The notes beneath the pieces are model-generated. The model was not told where the DNA came from, did no database searches, and was given only the letters and a program-made list of their open reading frames with translations. Positions 43,300-49,067 of a stretch of DNA of 49,067 nucleotides are shown in pieces (the first letter of the stretch is position 1; each line of letters opens with the position of its first letter). The stretch is from JALCLA01 sp965653565 (GTDB lineage: Bacteria > Pseudomonadota > Gammaproteobacteria > Xanthomonadales > Xanthomonadaceae): assembly GCA_965653565.1 (NCBI GenBank), contig CBFHAI010000030.1, forward strand, positions 1 to 49,067, written 5' to 3'. A program made the translations under genes and the position numbers.

Positions 43300-44808
43300 A
43301 TGAGCCTCGCCGTCGTCCACAGCCGCGCGCAGTGCGGCTTCGATGCGCCGCCGGTGCGGGTCGAGGTGTATCTGTCGGGCGGGCTGCCGATCATGTCGAT
43401 CGTCGGACTGCCCGATGCGGCGGTGCGCGAGAGCAAGGACCGGGTACGCGCCGCGCTGCTTTGCTCGCAGTATGAATTTCCCCAGCGGCGCGTGACGGTC
43501 AACCTGAGTCCGGCCGACTTGCCGAAGGACGGCGGCCGCTTCGATCTGCCGATCGCGCTCGGCATCCTGGTGGCCACCGGCCAATTGCCGCGTTGCGCGC
43601 TCGAGCGCTACGAATTCGTCGGCGAACTGGGTCTGAGCGGCGAACTGCGCGGCGTGCACGGCGCCTTGCCGGCGGTGCTGGCGGCGGCGCGCGTGCAGCG
43701 CGGCATGGTGTTGCCGTCGGCCAATTCGGCCGAGGCGCGGGTCAGTGCGCATCCGGACGCGCGGGTCGCCGCAACCTTGTTGCAGGTGTGCGCGTTCCTG
43801 CGTGGCGAAGGCGATCTGGAAATCGCACCGCCGCATATTGCCGATGAGAATCCGCGGCCGTTGCCGGATCTGTCGGACGTGCGCGGCCAGGGCACGGCGC
43901 GGCGTGCGCTCGAAGTGGCGGCCGCCGGCGGACATCATCTCTTGATGGTCGGCCCGCCGGGCAGCGGCAAGACGATGCTGGCGTCGCGGCTGCCGTCGAT
44001 CTTGCCGCCGCTGGCGGAAAGCGAGGCGCTCGAATGCGCGGCGATCGCGTCGATCTCCGGGCGCGGACTCGATCTTTCGCGCTGGAAACTGCCGGCGTTC
44101 CGAAGCCCGCATCACACCGCGAGCGGCGTCGCCCTGGTCGGCGGCGGATCGCAGCCGAGGCCGGGCGAGATCAGCCTCGCGCACTGCGGGGTGCTTTTTC
44201 TCGACGAACTGCCCGAGTGGGATCGCCGCGTGCTCGAAGTGCTGCGCGAGCCGCTCGAATCGGGCCTGGTGACGGTGTCGCGCGCGGCGCGGCAGGTCGA
44301 TTTTCCGGCGCGATTCCAATTGGTTGCGGCGATGAATCCTTGTCCCTGCGGCTGGGCCGGCGATCCGGCCGGCCGCTGCAATTGCAGCGGCGAACAGGTG
44401 GCGCGCTATCGCGGCCGCGTCTCCGGGCCGCTGCTCGATCGCATCGATCTGCAGGTCGAAGTGCCGCGCGCGAAGGCGGCGGAGTTGCGCAGCGATGCCG
44501 ATCCGGGCGAAGCCAGCGAGATGGTTCGGGCGCGCGTGCTGGCCGCGCGCGAACGTCAGATCGCGCGCACCGGCAAACCCAATACGCGGCTGAGCCAGCG
44601 CGAAACCGAACAGCATTGCCGTCTCGCAACGGCCGACCGCGCGCTGCTCGAACGTGCGATCGATAGCCTGCGGCTGTCGGCGCGTGCGCATCAGCGCATC
44701 CTGCGCGTCGCGCGCACGATCGCCGATCTGGCCGGCAGCGATTCGATCGGCACCGCGCACCTGAGCGAAGCGATCGGCTACCGCAGGCTCGATCGGGGCA
44801 GCGGGTGA
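43300..44808 (+). CDS. comM: ComM/YifB family AAA+ ATPase (Mg-chelatase-like)
   Basis: 502 residues. The N-terminal Lon-S5-like domain (MSLAVVHSRAQCGFDA, then VEVYLSGGLPIMSIVGLPD) is followed by a Mg-chelatase-type AAA+ core with Walker A GPPGSGKT at 218-225 and Walker B LFLDELPEW, and a zinc-finger-like CPCGWAGDPAGRCNC. ComM is a helicase that promotes branch migration during natural transformation. ATG 43300 gives the family N-terminus; the frame extends upstream only as ubiK antiparallel codons. With comF at 21.4 kb this is the second competence-related gene in the window. Confidence 0.94.
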   Translation: MSLAVVHSRAQCGFDAPPVRVEVYLSGGLPIMSIVGLPDAAVRESKDRVRAALLCSQYEFPQRRVTVNLSPADLPKDGGRFDLPIALGILVATGQLPRCALERYEFVGELGLSGELRGVHGALPAVLAAARVQRGMVLPSANSAEARVSAHPDARVAATLLQVCAFLRGEGDLEIAPPHIADENPRPLPDLSDVRGQGTARRALEVAAAGGHHLLMVGPPGSGKTMLASRLPSILPPLAESEALECAAIASISGRGLDLSRWKLPAFRSPHHTASGVALVGGGSQPRPGEISLAHCGVLFLDELPEWDRRVLEVLREPLESGLVTVSRAARQVDFPARFQLVAAMNPCPCGWAGDPAGRCNCSGEQVARYRGRVSGPLLDRIDLQVEVPRAKAAELRSDADPGEASEMVRARVLAARERQIARTGKPNTRLSQRETEQHCRLATADRALLERAIDSLRLSARAHQRILRVARTIADLAGSDSIGTAHLSEAIGYRRLDRGSG

Positions 44809-44936
44809 GCGGCGCGGCGGCACCCGCATGAAGACGGGCTGAGCCGCGCGGCGCGATCTTGCACAGCCCGCCTGCCGGCCGTCACGGCCTGCCGCTATCA
44901 TCGACGCGTTCGCTCCGGAAAATCCCCCCGCCAAGA

Positions 44937-46760
44937 ATGGAAAGTCTCCACGCCAGCGACTGGCTGCTGCTCGGCGGTGCCGTGCTGGTGCTCGCGGGCA
45001 TCGGTTCGAGCCTGATCGCCTCGCGCTTCGGCGCGCCCTTGCTGCTGGTGTTCCTGGTGCTGGGCATGCTGCTCGGCGAGGACGGGCCCGGCGGCATCGC
45101 GTTCGACAATATCAAGGCCACTTACGCGATCGGTTCGCTGGCGCTCGCGGTGATCCTGTTCGACGGCGGGCTGCGCACGCGCATCGCACACGTGCGCAAT
45201 GCGCTCGCGCCGGCCGCGACCCTCGCCACCGTCGGCGTCGTGATAACCACCGTGCTCACCGGCTTCGCGGCGGTGTGGCTGCTCGGTTTCACTTATCCGC
45301 AAGGCCTGCTGGTCGGTGCCATCGTCGCCAGTACCGATGCCGCCGCCGTGTTCTTCCTGCTGCGCGCCAACGGCCTGCACCTGCAGCGGCGGGTCGGCGG
45401 CACGCTGGAAATCGAATCGGGCAGCAACGACCCGATCGCGGTGTTCCTGACCGTGCTGCTGACCGGCTACATCGCCAGCGAAGGCAGCACCAGCGCGGCG
45501 TCGATGCTGTTGTCGCTCGCGATGCAGTTCAGTATCGGCGCGGTGACCGGTGCGCTCGGCGGCATCGGCATCGCGCAATCGCTCAATCGGTTGGCCTTGC
45601 CGGCCGGCCTGCATCCGCTGCTGGCGGTGGCCGGCGCCGTCGGCCTGTTCGCGTTGACCAACCTGCTCGGCGGCTCCGGATTTCTCGCGGTGTATCTGGC
45701 CGGGCTGGTGGTCGGCAACCGGCCGGTGCGTGCCTTCGCCAATGTGCTCAGCGTGCACGACGCCGCCACCTGGCTGGCGCAGCTGGTGATGTTCCTCGTG
45801 CTCGGTCTGTTGGTGACGCCGAGCGAACTGATTGCCGCGCTGTTGCCGGCACTGGGCATCGCGGCCTTCCTGATGCTGGTCGCGCGTCCGCTCGCGGTGA
45901 CGCTGTGCCTGTGGCCGTTCGGCTTCCGCAAGCGCGAGATCGCGTTCGTCTCGTGGGTCGGCCTGCGTGGAGCGGTCGGCATCTTCCTGGCGTCGATTCC
46001 GCTGCTCGCCGGCTTGCCGCAGGCCGGGTTGATCTTCAATGTCGCCTTCGTGGTGGTGTTGATTTCGCTGCTGGTGCAGGGCTGGACCCTGAGCTGGGCC
46101 GCGCACCGCTTCGACGTCGCGCTGCCGCGGCGCGATGCACCGATGCGGCGCATAGAGCTCGATCTGCCCGGCCAGCTCGAATACGAGATGGTCGGTTATC
46201 GCGTCGCACCCGATTGCGCGGTCCTGCGCGGCGGACGCCTGCCGGGCTGGGCGCGGCCGACGCTGGTGGTGCGCAGCCTGCGCGTGAACAGCCCGGAGGA
46301 GGCCGGCCCGCTGCAGCCCGAGGATTATGCGTACTACCTCGCCCCGCCCGGCAATGTGTACCGGCTCGACTGGCTGTTCGCGGAACCAAAGGAAGCACGC
46401 GAAGTCGAACGCGAGATGTTCGGAGAATTCGTCCTTCCCGGTGATGTTCCGCTCGGCGCGCTGGCCGAGTTCTACGATCTGTCGATACCGCCACGGCATG
46501 TGGATCGCACTGCCGACCAGATCTTCACCGAACGCTTCGACGGCGAGCCGCAGATCGGCGACCGCCTGCGTTTCGGCACCGCGACCCTGGTGGTGCGCGA
46601 TCTGATCGACGAACGCGTGGCGCGGGTCGGGCTCAAGTTCGAAACCGTCGGCGCCCGCCTGTTCGGCGGCGCCTCGTTGACCCCGCCGCGCGCCCCATCG
46701 GCGCTGCGCCGCTTCGGCGCCCGCTTTGCGGTGAAGCGCAAGCCGAAACCCAAGCTCTGA
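44937..46760 (+). CDS. Potassium/proton antiporter, CvrA/NhaP2 type
   Basis: 607 residues. Twelve or so membrane helices (about 5-395) form a CPA1-type exchanger core, with the paired acidic region ASTDAAAVFFLL and the SGSNDPIAVFLT motif carrying the ion-binding Asp. The cytosolic tail (about 415-600) has a TrkA-C-like part and an HlyC/CorC transporter-associated part (AEFYDLSIPPRHVDRT, IGDRLRFGTATLVVRDLID). CvrA/NhaP2 exports K+ or Na+ in exchange for protons. ATG 44937 follows the comM stop by 128 bp and fits the first helix. Confidence 0.9.
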   Translation: MESLHASDWLLLGGAVLVLAGIGSSLIASRFGAPLLLVFLVLGMLLGEDGPGGIAFDNIKATYAIGSLALAVILFDGGLRTRIAHVRNALAPAATLATVGVVITTVLTGFAAVWLLGFTYPQGLLVGAIVASTDAAAVFFLLRANGLHLQRRVGGTLEIESGSNDPIAVFLTVLLTGYIASEGSTSAASMLLSLAMQFSIGAVTGALGGIGIAQSLNRLALPAGLHPLLAVAGAVGLFALTNLLGGSGFLAVYLAGLVVGNRPVRAFANVLSVHDAATWLAQLVMFLVLGLLVTPSELIAALLPALGIAAFLMLVARPLAVTLCLWPFGFRKREIAFVSWVGLRGAVGIFLASIPLLAGLPQAGLIFNVAFVVVLISLLVQGWTLSWAAHRFDVALPRRDAPMRRIELDLPGQLEYEMVGYRVAPDCAVLRGGRLPGWARPTLVVRSLRVNSPEEAGPLQPEDYAYYLAPPGNVYRLDWLFAEPKEAREVEREMFGEFVLPGDVPLGALAEFYDLSIPPRHVDRTADQIFTERFDGEPQIGDRLRFGTATLVVRDLIDERVARVGLKFETVGARLFGGASLTPPRAPSALRRFGARFAVKRKPKPKL

Positions 46761-46768
46761 ACCAAACC

Positions 46769-46788
46769 CCGCGGGCGCAACACCGCGG
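46769..46788 (+). other. 6-bp GC stem-loop after the antiporter gene
   Basis: CCGCGG at 46769-46774 and again at 46783-46788 pair around an eight-base loop, starting eight bases after the antiporter stop. There is no T-run, so it is at best a weak terminator or mRNA end structure ahead of the Pho box. Confidence 0.35.
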
Positions 46789-46816
46789 TCATCGGCCGGA
46801 AACAAATCTGTCGTCG

Positions 46817-46834
46817 TTGTAATCCCACTGTCAT
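46817..46834 (+). promoter_or_regulatory. Pho box of the porin-pst locus
   Basis: TTGTAAT-CCCA-CTGTCAT (46817-46834) has the 7-4-7 layout of a PhoB site; the second half is a perfect CTGTCAT and the first matches five of seven bases. CTGTCGT at 46808 just upstream and CCGACAT at 46839 are further partial units; the latter keeps the 11-bp phase. A candidate -10, CATACG, begins at 46843, the distance expected when PhoB replaces the -35. The downstream genes are a phosphate-porin homologue and pstS, which supports the call. Confidence 0.75.
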
Positions 46835-46879
46835 CTTGCCGACATACGCTGCGCGCGTCTTCCCAGCCGAGCCCGCGCC

Positions 46880-48004
46880 ATGTCCCGCCTCTCCCGCGTC
46901 ATTCCCGCCCTGTTGCTGCTCGGCGCCGGTCCGGCTGCCGCCGAAGTGCCGCTCGATGTGATCTTCGACAGCGAGATTTATATCGACGGCCTGTTCCAGG
47001 TCGATAAGAACTTTTTCGACAACGATGTCGCCAATTTCGCCGATGATGCCGAGATGCGGCGGGCCGAGGTGATCTTCCGCGCCAAGCATTTGAGCGGCCT
47101 GGAAGTGATGCTGGGCTACGACCCGAAGGCCGATAAATGGCTCGACGCCTCGGTCAAGCACCGCATCGGCCCGGCCACCACGGTGCGCGCAGGCCAGTAC
47201 AAGCAGCCCAACAGCCTCGAAGAACTGGGCTCGACCCGCAACAACGATTTCATCGCCAAGAGCATGGCGACCAACACCTTCGGCCTGGCCCGCCGCCTCG
47301 GCGTGGAGTTGGCGACCGAAGGCCGCAACTGGACGCTCACGGGCTCGGCCTTCGGCCGCGAACTGACGGAAGGTCTCGCCACCGGCAGCGGCTACGGCGC
47401 GCGCGCCACCTGGGCGCCGCTGCTCGACGATGTGCCGGCCGAAGACACCCGCTTCTTCCATCTGGGCGCCTCGGCCGTCAGCTACGACACCGATGCCGAC
47501 ACCCTGCGCCTGCGCGCGCGGCCTGGTGCGGACCTGACCCCGATCCGCCTGGTCGACACCGGCAACCTCACCACCACCGACCGCATCACCACGCTCGGCG
47601 CCGAAGCCGCCTTCGGCCAGGGCCCGCTGCTGCTGCAGGGCGAGTACTACACCGCGCGCGTCGATCGCTACAGCGGCGGCGATTTCGACGCCAACGCCTG
47701 GTACGTCTACGGCCTGTGGACGCTGACCGGCGAGGCCCATGGCTACAAGCAGGGCACCGTCACCACGCCGTTCCCGAACGAACCGCTGCGCGGCATGTGG
47801 CAGGTCGGCCTGCGCTACGAAGGCATCGATCTGAACGACGGCAACGTGCTCGGCGGCGAAGAGAACAATCTCACGCTCGGCGTGAACTGGTACTGGCGCA
47901 CCAACTTCAAGTTGATGGCGAACTATGTCCAGGTCGACAGCGAACGCCGCGGCATCGAAGACAACCCGAACATCCTCGAGTTGCGCGGCCAGCTGATGTT
48001 CTGA
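46880..48004 (+). CDS. Phosphate-selective porin (OprO/OprP family)
   Basis: 374 residues. The signal peptide ends near GPAAA. The mature protein is a beta-barrel with alternating hydrophobic strands and ends in phenylalanine (GQLMF), the outer-membrane insertion signal. OprP/O hallmarks include GLFQVDKNFF, the GQYKQPNSLEELGSTRNNDFI block and GVNWYWRTNFKLMANYVQV. It allows phosphate or polyphosphate through the outer membrane. It lies just behind a Pho box and 118 bp ahead of pstS, so induction by phosphate starvation is expected. Substrate choice between Pi and pyrophosphate is not readable. Confidence 0.9.
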   Translation: MSRLSRVIPALLLLGAGPAAAEVPLDVIFDSEIYIDGLFQVDKNFFDNDVANFADDAEMRRAEVIFRAKHLSGLEVMLGYDPKADKWLDASVKHRIGPATTVRAGQYKQPNSLEELGSTRNNDFIAKSMATNTFGLARRLGVELATEGRNWTLTGSAFGRELTEGLATGSGYGARATWAPLLDDVPAEDTRFFHLGASAVSYDTDADTLRLRARPGADLTPIRLVDTGNLTTTDRITTLGAEAAFGQGPLLLQGEYYTARVDRYSGGDFDANAWYVYGLWTLTGEAHGYKQGTVTTPFPNEPLRGMWQVGLRYEGIDLNDGNVLGGEENNLTLGVNWYWRTNFKLMANYVQVDSERRGIEDNPNILELRGQLMF

Positions 48005-48027
48005 TCCTGCGAGGCGGCACGGCCGGC

Positions 48028-48045
48028 GTGTCACGCGCCGGTCAT
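48028..48045 (+). promoter_or_regulatory. Second, weaker Pho-box-like site overlapping a hairpin
   Basis: GTGTCAC-GCGC-CGGTCAT (48028-48045) keeps the 7-4-7 layout with five and six of seven matches to CTGTCAT. The same bases form a stem: CCGGCG (48023-48028) pairs with CGCCGG (48036-48041). It lies between the porin stop and pstS, so it may allow separate PhoB control of pstS, or may be just an intergenic hairpin. Confidence 0.35.
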
Positions 48046-48122
48046 GTCGCTGCCGTCTGCTGATGCTGAAGGGCGAGCGCACGCGCGCAGCCGTCATCCC
48101 CGAATTCCCGACGGAGACACTC

Positions 48123-49067
48123 ATGAGTTTCCCGCTGAAAAATCGCATCCGCGCGCTGGCGCTGTTGGCCGCGCTCGCCGCGCCGTTCGCGCACGCCACC
48201 GATATCACCGGCGCCGGCGCCTCGTTCGTGTTTCCCGTGATGTCGAAATGGTCGGCCGATTACCACCAGGCCACCGGCCATCGCATCAACTACCAGTCGA
48301 TCGGCTCGGGCGGCGGCATCGCGCAGATCCAGGCCGGCACCGTGGATTTCGGTTCGTCCGACGCGCCGTTGTCGCCGGCCGATCTGGAGAAGGCGGGCCT
48401 CGTGCAATTCCCGCTCGTGATCGGCGGCGTGGTGCCGGTGATCAACGTGCCGGGCATCACGCCCGGCCAGCTCAAGCTCACCGGCCCGCTGCTGGCCGAC
48501 ATCTTCCTCGGCAAGATCGCCAAGTGGGACGACGCCGCGATCAAGGCGCTCAATCCCGAGCTCGCGCTGCCGACGCTGCCGATCCGCGTGATCCATCGTT
48601 CGGACGGCTCGGGCACCACCTTCAACTTCGTCAACTATCTGGCCAAGGTGAGCCCGGAGTGGAAGTCGAAGGTCGGCGAAGGCACCAGCGTGAAGTGGCC
48701 GGCCGGCTACGGCGGCAAGGGCAACGAAGGCGTCGCGGCGTACGTCAAGCAGATCAAGGGCGGCATCGGCTACGTCGAGCTGTCGTACGTGTTGCAGAAC
48801 AAGATGTCGCACGCCTCGATGCAGAACGCCGCCGGCAAATTCGTGCAGCCGGGCTCCGACACTTTCGCCGCCGCCGCCGCCAACGCCGACTGGAAGAACG
48901 CGACCGACTTCTCGCTGGTGATGACCAATGCCGCCGGCGAACAAGCCTGGCCGATCACCGCCACCAATTTCATCCTGATGTATCGTGCGCCGAAGGATGC
49001 CGAGCGCGCCAAAGCGGCGATCGATTTCTTCACCTGGGTCTACGCGAACGGCGACGGTCAGGCGCAA
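48123..49067 (+). CDS. pstS: Phosphate ABC transporter substrate-binding protein (3' end outside window)
   Basis: The first 315 codons are present without a stop; the gene runs off the window. A signal peptide ends near FAHA. The mature start ITGAGASFVFPVMSKW and the motifs IGSGGGIAQI, FGSSDAPLS and HRSDGSGTTFNFVNYL are the phosphate-binding residues of PstS. It captures phosphate in the periplasm for PstCAB. GGAG lies seven bases before ATG 48123. The rest of the pst operon is expected downstream but is not visible. Confidence 0.95.
   Translation, partial: MSFPLKNRIRALALLAALAAPFAHATDITGAGASFVFPVMSKWSADYHQATGHRINYQSIGSGGGIAQIQAGTVDFGSSDAPLSPADLEKAGLVQFPLVIGGVVPVINVPGITPGQLKLTGPLLADIFLGKIAKWDDAAIKALNPELALPTLPIRVIHRSDGSGTTFNFVNYLAKVSPEWKSKVGEGTSVKWPAGYGGKGNEGVAAYVKQIKGGIGYVELSYVLQNKMSHASMQNAAGKFVQPGSDTFAAAAANADWKNATDFSLVMTNAAGEQAWPITATNFILMYRAPKDAERAKAAIDFFTWVYANGDGQAQ

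Overview
The window is high-GC bacterial chromosome that looks like a gammaproteobacterium of the Lysobacterales/Xanthomonadales (Lysobacteraceae or Rhodanobacteraceae). This is inferred from gene order (comF, then divergent bioB-bioF-bioH-bioC), gene content (LytTR two-component pair, several GGDEF/EAL proteins, ComM, UbiK, a PutA without an N-terminal ribbon-helix-helix domain) and base composition; no ribosomal gene is present to confirm it. Nearly all of it is densely packed chromosomal genes. The clear exception is about 19.1-20.8 kb, which is visibly lower in GC.

1-6.0 kb: the 3' end of a tRNA-Arg(CCG), a membrane histidine kinase and its LytTR response regulator. Next comes a tightly overlapping five-gene sulfur operon: exported two-domain rhodanese, two half-size YeeE/YedE sulfur transporters, a second exported rhodanese-like protein without the usual catalytic cysteine, and a Mo-cofactor-sulfurase-like cysteine desulfurase. 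Two 16-bp direct repeats exactly 21 bp apart lie between regulator and operon. They resemble LytTR (AlgR-type) binding sites and suggest the two-component pair controls the sulfur genes.

6.3-14.4 kb: two PAS/GGDEF/EAL proteins (one apparently intact, one with altered active-site residues), a tiny membrane protein, an S9 lipoprotein peptidase and ubiA.

14.4-20.8 kb: a polymorphic-toxin locus. A secreted 1647-residue RHS/YD-repeat protein ends in a lower-GC tip with a zinc-metallopeptidase signature (HEADH). A small OmpA-like lipoprotein starts 10 bp after it and is the natural candidate immunity protein; another unrecognised lipoprotein follows.

20.9-34.4 kb: exported RidA-like protein, comF, the bioBFHC biotin operon, a DMT transporter broken by a one-base frameshift, tag, an NTF2-like protein, a threonine dehydratase/serine racemase-like enzyme, pepN, an EamA transporter and a tyrosine/glycine/arginine-rich lipoprotein closed by a strong terminator. 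34.4-35.07 kb is non-coding and rich in inverted repeats.

35.07-49.07 kb: mnmG, putA with its own promoter and terminator, a small lipoprotein overlapping a SulP permease, PII (glnB), ubiK, comM, a K+/H+ antiporter, and the start of a phosphate-starvation locus: an OprO/OprP-type porin behind a good Pho box, then pstS, which runs off the window.
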